Assembly (NCBI GenBank): GCA_902536765.1
Contig: CACAYM010000002.1
Coordinates: 1-64,000 of the forward strand
Origin: an uncultured Pelagibacteraceae bacterium
Lineage (GTDB): Bacteria > Pseudomonadota > Alphaproteobacteria > Pelagibacterales > Pelagibacteraceae
DNA length: 64,000 nucleotides
Direction of reading: 5' to 3'
The notes beneath the pieces were generated by a model. The model did no database searches, was not told where the DNA came from, and saw only the letters and a program-made list of their open reading frames with translations. The position numbers and the translations under genes were made by a program. Below are positions 53,525 through 62,392 of the stretch, in pieces (position 1 is the stretch's first letter; the number at the start of each line of letters is the position of its first letter).

Positions 53525-54367
53525 ATGGAATTTGTGAAATTAGTGGGACCTTTTGGTGTTTTTTTTATTATGTTTGCTTTAGGTCTTAATTTAAGCATTA
53601 GACGTTTTTTAAGAGTATTTAGCAAACCTAAAAATTTTATTGTTGGAATACTTTGTCAAATAGTGGCCCTCCCAATTATTGGTCTGTTGGTTATTAGTTT
53701 CTTGCCAATGACTAAAGAGTTCCAAATTGGTATATTTCTATTACTAATTATGCCTTCAGCAGCAATGTCTAATTATGCAACAAGGATTGCCGATGGAAAT
53801 GTGCCTTTGTCAATATGTTTAACTTCAATATGTGCTTTGGTTTCATTTATCACAGTTCCAATATATTTAAATTTATTTTCAAAATTTTTATACAACCAAA
53901 GTTTTAATTTGCAATTATTTACATTTTCAATAAAAACTTTTTTATTTATAACGCTACCTGTTTTCATTGGAATTTATTGTAGATATAAATTTACTAGTTT
54001 TTTTAAAAAGTATACGTTTACTCTTGATAGATTAGCATTTGCAATTTTTTTAATTATAGTTTTCATAGCTATTTACACTGAAAAGAATAACTTAGTAAGT
54101 TATTTTGATGATGTAGGCGTTATTATGAGTTTAATTTTAGTATTAGTTTTTATCTCATCTTTTATTTTTACTCAAGTATTTGTCGATGATGTCCCCTCAA
54201 AAAGAGCAATTAGAATTGAGGCATTATTGCAAAATGGAGCTATGGGATTTGTAGTTGGTGCTCTAATTTTTTCTGAGATTAAGTATCTAATTCCAATAAC
54301 AATTTATGCGTTATTGCAATACTGTTTTCTTCTTTTTTATTTAGGAAATATGAAATTAAAAAAATAA
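53525..54367 (+). CDS. Bile acid:sodium symporter family transporter (second copy)
   Basis: 280 residues with nine to ten helices; ALGLNLSIRRF, LLIMPSAAMSNYATRIADGNVPLS and IRIEALLQNGAMGFVVGALIF parallel the BASS gene at 26437 closely. The substrate is unknown. It is divergent from the double-HTH regulator, its likely local regulator. Confidence 0.85.
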   Translation: MEFVKLVGPFGVFFIMFALGLNLSIRRFLRVFSKPKNFIVGILCQIVALPIIGLLVISFLPMTKEFQIGIFLLLIMPSAAMSNYATRIADGNVPLSICLTSICALVSFITVPIYLNLFSKFLYNQSFNLQLFTFSIKTFLFITLPVFIGIYCRYKFTSFFKKYTFTLDRLAFAIFLIIVFIAIYTEKNNLVSYFDDVGVIMSLILVLVFISSFIFTQVFVDDVPSKRAIRIEALLQNGAMGFVVGALIFSEIKYLIPITIYALLQYCFLLFYLGNMKLKK

Positions 54368-54377
54368 AATAGATAAA

Positions 54378-55070
54378 ATGCTGAAGTTATTTTATAAACC
54401 ATATTTGTATTATAATTTATTCTTTCGTCATAAAATCCAAAATAAAAGGTTAACTTATTCTCAATTTCAGGAGGATTTGTTCATAAATGATTTTTTTAAA
54501 GATAAATCTAACGGCTTCTATATAGATATTGGATGTTACCATCCTGTAAAATACAGTAATACTGCATTAATTTATAATAAAGGCTGGTCTGGAATAAATA
54601 TAGACATAAACCAAACATCAATAGATTTATTTAATATAGCGAGGAAAAGAGATAAAAACATTTGTGCTGCAATATCTAATAATAATGGACTAACTGAATT
54701 TTACTTTGACCATTTATTAAGTCCAGTGAATACATTGAGCAAGGAATTTTCTGATTTTAGTTATAAAAATATTTCAAGAAATAAATATATCAAAAAAAAT
54801 ATTCAAAAATATACTTTTGAGAAAATAATAGAACAATTCAATTTAAAAATTCCTAATATTGATTTTTTAAATATTGATGCAGAGGCACACGATTTTGAGG
54901 TTTTGGAGGGTTTTAATCTTAATAAATTTAAGCCAAAAATAATATGTATTGAGCTTTATGATGCAAAATTAGAGCTGAAAGAAACAAAATTTAAAAATTT
55001 TTTAGAAAAATACGAATACACATTAATTGAAAAAATTGGACCAAATGGAATTTTTTGTTCTAAATCCTAG
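54378..55070 (+). CDS. FkbM-family methyltransferase
   Basis: 230 residues. The conserved start SQFQEDLFINDFFKDKSNGFYIDIGCYHPVKYSNTAL, then KIPNIDFLNIDAEAHDFEVLEGF and IICIELYD fit the FkbM methyltransferase pattern. Acts on small molecules or sugars in surface-glycan clusters. It follows the BASS gene by 10 bp. Confidence 0.87.
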   Translation: MLKLFYKPYLYYNLFFRHKIQNKRLTYSQFQEDLFINDFFKDKSNGFYIDIGCYHPVKYSNTALIYNKGWSGINIDINQTSIDLFNIARKRDKNICAAISNNNGLTEFYFDHLLSPVNTLSKEFSDFSYKNISRNKYIKKNIQKYTFEKIIEQFNLKIPNIDFLNIDAEAHDFEVLEGFNLNKFKPKIICIELYDAKLELKETKFKNFLEKYEYTLIEKIGPNGIFCSKS

Positions 55071-55182
55071 TCTTTAAGATAAAAATAATTATAAAGTGAT
55101 TTAACCTGAAGCCAAGTTTTAATATCATTTTTTAAACAAAATTGAGTCTAACAAATACCTATTTGTTTTTTTAAAAACAGAT

Positions 55183-55551
55183 ATGAGATTCTTAATCATA
55201 TTACTTTTATTCCCAACAATACTTTATGCAGATCAGGGAGTGAATATTTCATGCGTTAATATGAAAAATTTGTTAGATAAAAATCCAATAATACATAAAT
55301 TTAAATTTGATGTGATGACATTTCAGTATTTTGACCTAAATAAAAATTCATATGTAGAGGTACCTAATAATAAAATGATTATCAAAGAAAATTTCTTTGC
55401 AGCAAGGTTTCCAGAATATGAATTAGGTTTTCAAGTTAATGTATTTGAAGACGATAAAAGGCCTATTATGTCGATGTCAAAATACGATTATAGAAATGAT
55501 AAATTCTTAGAACATTATGTTTGTGATGTCCAACCTGCTTATATAAATTAA
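55183..55551 (+). CDS. Small secreted protein, unknown
   Basis: 122 residues with a signal peptide ending after LLLFPTILYA (about 1-16). The mature part has two cysteines (ISCVNM and YVCDVQP) and no recognised domain. It is monocistronic, with a hairpin 19 bp downstream. Confidence 0.6.
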   Translation: MRFLIILLLFPTILYADQGVNISCVNMKNLLDKNPIIHKFKFDVMTFQYFDLNKNSYVEVPNNKMIIKENFFAARFPEYELGFQVNVFEDDKRPIMSMSKYDYRNDKFLEHYVCDVQPAYIN

Positions 55552-55569
55552 TCACACATGAGTCTACAA

Positions 55570-55590
55570 TGGACCAAATTTTTTGGTCCA
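55570..55590. terminator. Hairpin followed by TTGGTCC direct repeats
   Basis: TGGACCAAA and TTTGGTCCA form a perfect 9-bp stem with a three-base TTT loop. TTGGTCC-like copies recur just downstream at about 55594-55600 and GGTGGTCC at 55604-55611. It is probably a terminator for the 55183 gene, though the repeats might instead be an operator or processing signal before the tRNA. Confidence 0.5.
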
Positions 55591-55695
55591 ATTTTGGTCC
55601 ACTGGTGGTCCGCAGAGAAACGCTTATTAAACGCTCTCTTAATTTGTTGTTTGAAAGAAAAAAAATAAGTAGTATAAATCAACAACAATTTAATG

Positions 55696-55771
55696 GCGGG
55701 GTAGCTCAGTTGGTTAGAGCGCGGGACTCATAAGCCCGAGGTCAGTGGTTCGATCCCACTTCCCGCTACCA
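55696..55771 (+). tRNA. tRNA-Met (CAT)
   Basis: 76-nt cloverleaf beginning GGCGGGGTAGCTCAG with CAT anticodon in CTCATAA, GTTCGATCC T-loop region, and encoded CCA. The acceptor GGCGGGG pairs with TCCCGCT through two G-U pairs. The first base pairs with U, unlike an initiator's C1-A72 mismatch, so an elongator Met is likely; an Ile-lysidine (CAT) identity cannot be excluded. There is an A-G mismatch at the top of the anticodon stem. Confidence 0.9.
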
Positions 55772-55789
55772 ATATAAATAAATCTATAT

Positions 55790-56653
55790 TTATAGTTTTT
55801 TAAGATAATTTGAATATTCACAATTACCATAAAATTTAATAGCATCTTTTAATTTTGATTTACCTATCCAGCCATTATTTAGTGCTATTTCCTCTAAGCA
55901 TGCAATCTTAAATCCTTGTCTATTTTCTATGGCTGATACAAAAGAACTGGTTTTGTAAAAGTCTTCAATTGACCCTGAGTCCAACCATGCCCCACCTCTG
56001 CCAATTAAGTCAGCAGTTAACTTTTTACTTTTTTTATATTTATTTATCAGATCAACAATTTCAAGCTCTTTTCTTTTAGAGGGTTTAAGCTGTTTTGCAT
56101 ATTTTACAACATTATTATCAAAAAAGTATAAACCTGTTATTGCTAAGTCTGATAAAAATTTTTTTGGCTTTTCTTTAATATTAATTACTTTATTTTTCTT
56201 ATCTATTTTTGCTACGCCATAAAGCTCTGGTTTACTTACTTTATGTAAGATAATTTTCGCTCCCTTTTTTAATTTTACAGAATTTAAAAGTTGTTTTGTT
56301 AAATTTTGTCCATAAAAAAAATTGTCACCAAGTATTAATGCAACACTATCGTTACCAATAAATTTTTCACCAAGTAAGAATGCATCTGGCAAACCTCTAG
56401 GTGTGAGTTGTTCTTTATAAGTGATATTTATCCCAAAGTTACTTCCGTTAGGAATAATTTTTTTATACTGGTTAAGTTGACCTTTATTTACAATAATCAA
56501 TATATCTTTGATTTTTGCTAACATCAAAATCGATAACGGGTAAAAAATCAAAGGTTTATCGTATATAGGAAGCAATTGTTTATTTACTGCTTTAGTTAGG
56601 GGGCTCATTCTTGTTCCCATTCCACCTGATAATATAATTCCTTTTTTAATCAT
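55790..56653 (-). CDS. rmlA: Glucose-1-phosphate thymidylyltransferase
   Basis: 287 residues. The nucleotidyltransferase start GIILSGGMGTRMSPLTKAVNKQLLPIYDKPL and later LILGDNFFYGQNL and GRGGAWLDSGS are characteristic. It activates glucose-1-P to dTDP-glucose, the first rhamnose step. It is co-transcribed with rmlB by four-base overlap. No rmlC/D in the window. Confidence 0.92.
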   Translation of the reverse strand: MIKKGIILSGGMGTRMSPLTKAVNKQLLPIYDKPLIFYPLSILMLAKIKDILIIVNKGQLNQYKKIIPNGSNFGINITYKEQLTPRGLPDAFLLGEKFIGNDSVALILGDNFFYGQNLTKQLLNSVKLKKGAKIILHKVSKPELYGVAKIDKKNKVINIKEKPKKFLSDLAITGLYFFDNNVVKYAKQLKPSKRKELEIVDLINKYKKSKKLTADLIGRGGAWLDSGSIEDFYKTSSFVSAIENRQGFKIACLEEIALNNGWIGKSKLKDAIKFYGNCEYSNYLKKL

Positions 56654-57675
56654 TTTAATTTATTTCCTAATCTATTAATTATATCTCTTTTTTTAAAGTT
56701 TGAAAAATATCCAGGATTTTTTAAATACCAATCAAAAGTTTTATTTAAACCTTTTAAAATATTCATTTTTGGTTTCCACTTCAAATTTCTAATAAGTTTA
56801 TCACTATTTAAGGCATATCTAATATCATGTCCTGGCCTATCTTTTACAAATTTAATTTTTACATTTTTTCCTAAACTTAACTTTGATTTTGCAATTTTGA
56901 TTAGAAGTTTTGAAATTTTAATATTATTAAGATTTAAATTGGATCCAATATTATAAAAATTACCATTTTTTCCTTTCTCAAAAATTTTGATTAAGGCCTC
57001 ACAATGATCATCAACATAAATCCATTCTCTTGAATTCAACCCTCTACCATATAGTGGTAAATTTTTATTATTTAAAATATTATAGATTAATTTTGGTATA
57101 AGTTTTTCTGGATGTTGCCTTGGCCCATAATTATTTGAACAGTTCGTAACAATTGCTGGAATTTTAAAAGTTCTTATGTAAGAACTTACCAAATGGTCAG
57201 AAGAAGCTTTTGAAGCAGCATAAGGTGAGCTTGGTTTATATGCATCTTCTTCTTTAGATCTTCCTTTTAAAACATCTCCATAAACTTCGTCAGTAGAAAT
57301 ATGTATCAACTTAGAATTATTATTGATTTCATTAAATTTTCTAAAAGCCTGCAATAAGTTAAATACACCTAAAATATTACTTTTAATAAAATTTTCAGGA
57401 CCATCAATAGACCTATCCACATGCGTTTCAGCTGCAAGATTAAAAATTGCAATCGGCTTATATTTTTTCAAGACTTGAAGAATTTTTTTACTATTATTGA
57501 TATCTAGTTGAATAAATTTATATTTTTTATTTTTAGATATTTCTTTAACGTTATAAAAATTTGAAGAATAAGTGACTTTATCAATATTAACGACAAAATA
57601 TTTTTTTTTTATTAGAATTTTAATTAAATTACTTCCTATAAAGCCCAGGCCTCCAGTAACTATAACTTTTTTCAT
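56650..57675 (-). CDS. rmlB: dTDP-glucose 4,6-dehydratase
   Basis: 341 residues. The NAD site TGGLGFIGSNLIK, HISTDEVYGDVLKGR, the YAASKASSDHLV catalytic Tyr-Lys motif, and NNYGPRQHPEKLIP match RmlB. It makes dTDP-4-keto-6-deoxyglucose from dTDP-glucose. It diverges from the GT2 gene with 48 bp between starts. Confidence 0.92.
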   Translation of the reverse strand: MKKVIVTGGLGFIGSNLIKILIKKKYFVVNIDKVTYSSNFYNVKEISKNKKYKFIQLDINNSKKILQVLKKYKPIAIFNLAAETHVDRSIDGPENFIKSNILGVFNLLQAFRKFNEINNNSKLIHISTDEVYGDVLKGRSKEEDAYKPSSPYAASKASSDHLVSSYIRTFKIPAIVTNCSNNYGPRQHPEKLIPKLIYNILNNKNLPLYGRGLNSREWIYVDDHCEALIKIFEKGKNGNFYNIGSNLNLNNIKISKLLIKIAKSKLSLGKNVKIKFVKDRPGHDIRYALNSDKLIRNLKWKPKMNILKGLNKTFDWYLKNPGYFSNFKKRDIINRLGNKLK

Positions 57676-57723
57676 AATTTTTTTTACAACAATTGTTAAT
57701 TTAAGTATACTTTTTTAATCTTA

Positions 57724-58572
57724 ATGAAATTAAATTTAGACGATATAACATTTATAATTGTAACTTATAAAAGTGAAAATATTATTCAAAATTGTTTAGA
57801 TTCACTTCCAAAAAACTCCAAAAAGATAATTATCGAAAACTCAAATAACTATAAATTAGAAAAAGAATTAAAATCAAAATATGACAACATTGAGGTAATT
57901 GTCTCTAATAACATAGGAATGGGTGCGGGGAATAATTTAGGTCTTAAAGCTTGTAAAACTAATTACGCTTTTGTGTTAAATCCAGATACAAAATTATACA
58001 GTGAAACACTTAACAATTTTATAAGGGCATTAGATAACGTTTCTGAATTTACATTGGCTTCACCCTTAAATGATAATAAAGATTTTCCAAACTATAAAAA
58101 AGCAATCTCTCATATAAATACAAATAAGAATATTTTATCAGTTGAAAGCATTGATGGATTTTCTATGTTGTTTAATCTTCAGAAGTTTAAAGATCAAATT
58201 TTTTTTGATGAAAACTTCTTTTTGTATCTTGAAAATGATGATCTTTGTTTAAGAATTAAAAAAAAAAATGAAGACATTTATGTTGTAACAGACTCTCTTA
58301 TTAATCATAAAGGTGGCATTAACAAGAATGAACAATTTGAATATTTAAGAAATTGGCATTGGATGTGGTCAAAGTTTTATTTTAATAAGAAACATTATGG
58401 ATTCTTAAATGCTATTGCAAAAATTTCTTTAAATCTTAGTGCAGCGTGTTTTAAATATTTAATTTATTTTTTTCTTTTTAATTCTCATAAAAAACAAATT
58501 TACAAGATGAGACTTTATGGAATAATTGCATCAGTGTTTGGAAAAAAATCTAGTTTTAGAGTGGATAATTAG
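57724..58572 (+). CDS. Family 2 glycosyltransferase, rhamnosyltransferase-like
   Basis: 282 residues. GT-A fold with ITFIIVTYKSENIIQNCLDSL, NNIGMGAGNNLGLKACKTNY and FVLNPDTKLY (NPD metal motif). FDENFFLYLENDDLCLRIKK is typical of rhamnosyltransferase-type GT2. Adjacent rmlAB supports a deoxyhexose donor. It overlaps the apt end by four bases. Confidence 0.83.
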   Translation: MKLNLDDITFIIVTYKSENIIQNCLDSLPKNSKKIIIENSNNYKLEKELKSKYDNIEVIVSNNIGMGAGNNLGLKACKTNYAFVLNPDTKLYSETLNNFIRALDNVSEFTLASPLNDNKDFPNYKKAISHINTNKNILSVESIDGFSMLFNLQKFKDQIFFDENFFLYLENDDLCLRIKKKNEDIYVVTDSLINHKGGINKNEQFEYLRNWHWMWSKFYFNKKHYGFLNAIAKISLNLSAACFKYLIYFFLFNSHKKQIYKMRLYGIIASVFGKKSSFRVDN

Positions 58573-59096
58573 TGTCCAGGAAATTCAATTAAATTTTCAA
58601 CTTTGTAATTATGTTTCTTCAAATTATCACATCCACCTAAATCAAATAAATTTATTACAAAAATAAAACCTGCAACATTTCCATCAGATATATTTACAAG
58701 TTTTGCCGCTGCTTCAGCGGTTCCACCAGTTGCAATCAAATCATCGATAATTAATACTTTATCATTTTTTTTTATGGAGTCTTTATGCACTTCAATGGTT
58801 GCTTTTCCATACTCCAGCTCAAAATCAACAGAGTGTGTTTCAGAAGGTAGCTTGTTTTTTTTTCTTAGCATTACAAAAGGTTTCTTGGCTAAATATGATA
58901 CAGCAGAAGCAAATACAAATCCTCTAGACTCTATTGCAGCAATTTTATCAAACGTAAAACTTCGAGATTTTTCAAAAATTAAATTTATACAATGTGCAAA
59001 TGCTTTTTCATCTTCTATTAAAGTAGTGATATCTCTAAATAAAATTCCCTTTTTTGGATAATCGGGGATTGACCTGATATAATCTTTTAAATCCAT
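58569..59096 (-). CDS. apt: Adenine phosphoribosyltransferase
   Basis: 175 residues. IPDYPKKGILFRDITTLI, AAIESRGFVFASAVSYL and the PRPP motif VLIIDDLIATGGTAEAA are APT signatures. It recycles adenine, which MtnP releases, to AMP. It is divergent from mtnP with 40 bp between starts, so the pair is functionally coupled. Confidence 0.93.
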   Translation of the reverse strand: MDLKDYIRSIPDYPKKGILFRDITTLIEDEKAFAHCINLIFEKSRSFTFDKIAAIESRGFVFASAVSYLAKKPFVMLRKKNKLPSETHSVDFELEYGKATIEVHKDSIKKNDKVLIIDDLIATGGTAEAAAKLVNISDGNVAGFIFVINLFDLGGCDNLKKHNYKVENLIEFPGH

Positions 59097-59136
59097 AAAT
59101 TTTTAAGTTATAAATAATTAAAGCATTTTAAATAAT

Positions 59137-60003
59137 ATGACAAATAAATTAGCAATTATCGGTGGAAGTGGTTTGTATGATGTAGAGGAATTTAAAGATA
59201 GAGAATTCTTAGATATAAAAACTTCTTGGGGTAGTCCATCTGATAAAATATTAAAAACTAAATATAATGATAAAGAGGTTTATTTCTTACCTAGACATGG
59301 TAAAGGACATTACATTTCACCATCAAAAATTAATTTTAGAGCAAACATTGATGCCTTAAAACAACTCGGAGTATCAGATATTGTATCAATTTCTGCTGTA
59401 GGATCTCTAAAAGAAAATTTGCCACCAGGAAAATTTGTAATAGTAGATCAATTTATAGATCGGACATTTGCTAGAAATAAAACTTTTTTTGATGAGGAAA
59501 TAGTTGCTCATGTTTCAATGGCTTATCCTACTTCAAACGGTCTTATGAACGCTTGTGAAGAGTCCATCAAAAAATCTGGCATAGATTATCAAAGAGGTGG
59601 AACTTATATAGTTATGGAGGGGCCACAATTTTCAACTCTAGCCGAGTCTAATTTATATAGAAGCTGGAACGCCGATGTTATTGGAATGACAAATATGCCA
59701 GAAGCAAAATTAGCACGAGAGGCAGAAATTAGATATGCATCGGTATCAATGGTTACAGATTATGATTGTTGGCATCCAGATCATGAAAATGTTGATGTCC
59801 AAAAAGTTATTAAAATTCTTTTAAATAATGCATCTAAAGCAAAGAATATGATTAAAAATTTGATAGACAATTACGAAAAGAGTATTGATCCTAATGATCC
59901 AACTAATAATTGTTTAGATGTTGCGATTATAACTGCTCCAGAAAAAAGAACTGAAAAAACTAAAAATAAACTTAAATTTATAGCTGGTAGAGTTTTAGAA
60001 TAA
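59137..60003 (+). CDS. mtnP: S-methyl-5'-thioadenosine phosphorylase
   Basis: 288 residues. KLAIIGGSGLYDV, YFLPRHGKGHYISPSKINFRANI, and MEGPQFSTLAESNLYR are MtnP features. Cleaves methylthioadenosine to adenine and methylthioribose-1-phosphate. Starts a run of five genes leading to SpeD-SpeE. The GFA gene start overlaps the stop. Confidence 0.93.
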   Translation: MTNKLAIIGGSGLYDVEEFKDREFLDIKTSWGSPSDKILKTKYNDKEVYFLPRHGKGHYISPSKINFRANIDALKQLGVSDIVSISAVGSLKENLPPGKFVIVDQFIDRTFARNKTFFDEEIVAHVSMAYPTSNGLMNACEESIKKSGIDYQRGGTYIVMEGPQFSTLAESNLYRSWNADVIGMTNMPEAKLAREAEIRYASVSMVTDYDCWHPDHENVDVQKVIKILLNNASKAKNMIKNLIDNYEKSIDPNDPTNNCLDVAIITAPEKRTEKTKNKLKFIAGRVLE

Positions 60004-60452
60004 TGACCAAAAAAAAAGAATTGAGGGGTAAATGTGGATGTGGAAATGTAAAATATACCATTAAAAACGAACCATTATTTACCCAGGCCTGTCATTGTAA
60101 AGATTGCAAAATTTCCACAGGATCATCCTTCGTAATTCACACAATGGTTCTGGAAAAAGATTTAGAGGTTAAAGGGGACGTTGCATCAATGGAATTACCG
60201 ACAGGAAGCGGAAAAGGTGTTAATGCCTACTTTTGTATTATTTGCGGTGTGTACGTTTTCTGTAAATATAATATTTCTCCAGGAAGAATTGCTATCAGAA
60301 CTCAAACACTAGAGGATCCTATTACTCCACAAGCTCATATATTTGTAAAAGATAAAGATCCATGGATAGAAATTAATGATAAAAAAATTTGTTATGATAA
60401 ATTTTATGACAGAGATAAAACTTGGCCTAAAAAAAGTTTAGATAGAATTTAA
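60003..60452 (+). CDS. GFA (CENP-V/glutathione-dependent formaldehyde-activating) family protein
   Basis: 149 residues. Zinc cysteines at C11, C13, C30, C32, C35, and C79/C82 near the C terminus, in GKCGCGNVKY, ACHCKDCK and YFCIICGVYVFC. The family may bind glutathione or aldehyde adducts. Its place between mtnP and mtnA suggests a link to reactive thio-aldehyde products. Start overlaps the mtnP stop (TAATG). Confidence 0.8.
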   Translation: MTKKKELRGKCGCGNVKYTIKNEPLFTQACHCKDCKISTGSSFVIHTMVLEKDLEVKGDVASMELPTGSGKGVNAYFCIICGVYVFCKYNISPGRIAIRTQTLEDPITPQAHIFVKDKDPWIEINDKKICYDKFYDRDKTWPKKSLDRI

Positions 60453-60453
60453 A

Positions 60454-61524
60454 ATGAAAATTGAGTCAAAGGAATATCGCACAATTTGGTTTGAAAATAA
60501 TGTTGTCAAAATAATTGATCAAACAAAACTTCCACATAGATTTGTAATAAAAGATCTTAAAACTGTAATGGAAGCAGTAAATGCAATTAAAATAATGGAA
60601 GTCAGAGGCGCACCATTAATAGGTGCTACAGCAGCTTATGGACTCGTATTGTCTATTTTGGAAAATAAAGATCAATCCTTTTTAAAAAAATCAGCTGATT
60701 ATTTAATTAAATCTAGACCCACAGCAATTAATTTAAAATGGGCAGTCGATAGGATGATGAAAAAATTATCAGGAGTGAACAGCGATAAAATTTTTGAAAT
60801 TGCTTTAAAAGAAGCTGAAGAAATTTGTAAAGAGGATGAAAAATTTTGTAAAAATATTGGAATACATGGACTAAAAATAATTGAGGACATCCATAATAAA
60901 AAAAAAGATACTATTAATATTTTAACCCATTGTAACGCAGGCTGGCTTGCTACAATAAATTGGGGAACAGCAACATCACCAATTTATCAAGCACATAGGA
61001 AGGGTATTCCAATTCATATATGGGTAGATGAAACGAGACCACGAAATCAAGGTGCTAACCTTACATCATATGAGCTAAATGAAGAGAAAGTTCCAAATAC
61101 ATTAATAGCAGATAATACTGGCGGATTATTAATGCAAAGAGGTAAAGTTGACATGTGTATTGTTGGATCAGATAGAACATTAGCAAATGGTGACGTTTGT
61201 AATAAAATTGGTACTTATCTTAAGGCATTGGCTGCAAAAGATAATAATATTCCTTTTTATGTAGCATTACCCAGTTCTACAATCGACTGGAAAACCAAAT
61301 ACCATAAAAATATTCCCATTGAAGAGAGAAATTCTGATGAATTATCTCATATCGAAGGATTAGATAATGATGGAAATTTTAAAACAATACGAATTTATCC
61401 AAAAAAAAGTAAAGCAATGAATTTAGCTTTTGATGTTACTCCTGCAAAATATATTACTGGTTTAATTACAGAAAAAGGAATTTGTGAAGCATCAACTGAA
61501 GGACTTAAAAATTTATTTAAATGA
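60454..61524 (+). CDS. mtnA: S-methyl-5-thioribose-1-phosphate isomerase
   Basis: 356 residues. VRGAPLIGATAAYG, HCNAGWLATINWGTATSPIY, VDETRPRNQGANLT and VGSDRTLANGDVCNKIGTY (catalytic Cys and Asp regions) are MtnA markers. Isomerises methylthioribose-1-P to methylthioribulose-1-P. Follows the GFA gene after 1 bp and overlaps the next gene by four bases. Confidence 0.93.
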   Translation: MKIESKEYRTIWFENNVVKIIDQTKLPHRFVIKDLKTVMEAVNAIKIMEVRGAPLIGATAAYGLVLSILENKDQSFLKKSADYLIKSRPTAINLKWAVDRMMKKLSGVNSDKIFEIALKEAEEICKEDEKFCKNIGIHGLKIIEDIHNKKKDTINILTHCNAGWLATINWGTATSPIYQAHRKGIPIHIWVDETRPRNQGANLTSYELNEEKVPNTLIADNTGGLLMQRGKVDMCIVGSDRTLANGDVCNKIGTYLKALAAKDNNIPFYVALPSSTIDWKTKYHKNIPIEERNSDELSHIEGLDNDGNFKTIRIYPKKSKAMNLAFDVTPAKYITGLITEKGICEASTEGLKNLFK

Positions 61525-61724
61525 AAAAAAATTTATACTTTATATTATTCATGATTATTGCTTTTGTTATGCTATATATATCAAGAATTGAGTATGGATC
61601 TCATAGTTTAGATAAATCAATGAAAGCATGTATGATTGCTCAAAAAAAATTAGATAAAAGTAAAAATATTGATGACATAAAATCTTTTTGTGAGAGAGAA
61701 ATAAATAAAAAACTTAAAAAATAA
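61521..61724 (+). CDS. Small single-helix membrane protein, unknown
   Basis: 67 residues; N-terminal helix LYFILFMIIAFVMLYI followed by a soluble tail with two Cys (ACMIAQ, SFCER). It overlaps mtnA and the class II aldolase start (TAATG) exactly. The tight fit argues for real translation. Function unknown. Confidence 0.6.
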   Translation: MKKNLYFILFMIIAFVMLYISRIEYGSHSLDKSMKACMIAQKKLDKSKNIDDIKSFCEREINKKLKK

Positions 61725-62383
61725 TGTTAGATAAAAAGCAAGAAGTAATAGAGTATGCAAAAAAACTTAATACTGAAAACCTCTCACCTTTGAGATCTGG
61801 AAATATTTCGATAAGAGGAGTTAATGAAGAAATAGATGGTTTCTTCATTACACCTTCCGGAATAAAATACGATGATCTTACTACAGATAGTATTGTTTTT
61901 TTAGAGTTAAACGAAAATAATAATATAAAAAAAATTTCAGATAAGGTTATTAATCCATCTTCTGAGTGGCGTTTTCATCAAGATATTTACATAGAAAAAA
62001 GGGATGCTCATGCGATAGTTCATGCTCATTCGGCTAATGCTGCAGCTGTTTCAGCTCATGGCAAGAATATTCCTGCATTTCATTATATGGTCGCTTTAGC
62101 TGGTGGAAATAATATAAAGTGCGCAGAATATGCGACCTTTGGAACAAAAGAATTATCTCAAAATATTATTAAGGCACTAGATGGAAGAAAAGCATGTCTT
62201 ATGTCTAATCATGGTCAGGTTGCATTTGGCAAATCTCTTAGCGAGGCATTTGAACTTGCAGGGGAGATCGAAAATATTTGTCATCAATACATAAATACAA
62301 TAAAATTAGGGCAACCTAAGATTCTTTCAGATGAAGAAATGAAAAAAATTTTAGACAAAACAAAGGATTACAAAAAAAACTAA
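61724..62383 (+). CDS. Class II aldolase, probable methylthioribulose-1-phosphate aldolase
   Basis: 219 residues. Zinc and active-site motifs are SGNISI at 25-30, TPSGIKY at 43-49, SSEWRFH at 79-85 and HAHS at 100-103 with His163 in SNHGQV. This is the fuculose-P aldolase/MtnB fold. Because it directly follows mtnP and mtnA and no mtnC/D/K genes are present, it more likely is the DHAP-shunt aldolase (DHAP plus methylthioacetaldehyde) than the MtnB dehydratase. Confidence 0.85.
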   Translation: MLDKKQEVIEYAKKLNTENLSPLRSGNISIRGVNEEIDGFFITPSGIKYDDLTTDSIVFLELNENNNIKKISDKVINPSSEWRFHQDIYIEKRDAHAIVHAHSANAAAVSAHGKNIPAFHYMVALAGGNNIKCAEYATFGTKELSQNIIKALDGRKACLMSNHGQVAFGKSLSEAFELAGEIENICHQYINTIKLGQPKILSDEEMKKILDKTKDYKKN

Positions 62384-62392
62384 AACTTTTAT

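Noticed and set aside
55071-55182. Short reverse frame encoding NDIKTWLQVKSLYNYFYLKD
   Set aside because: Looks protein-like but has only 24 codons between stops and no ATG; could be a remnant but cannot be supported.
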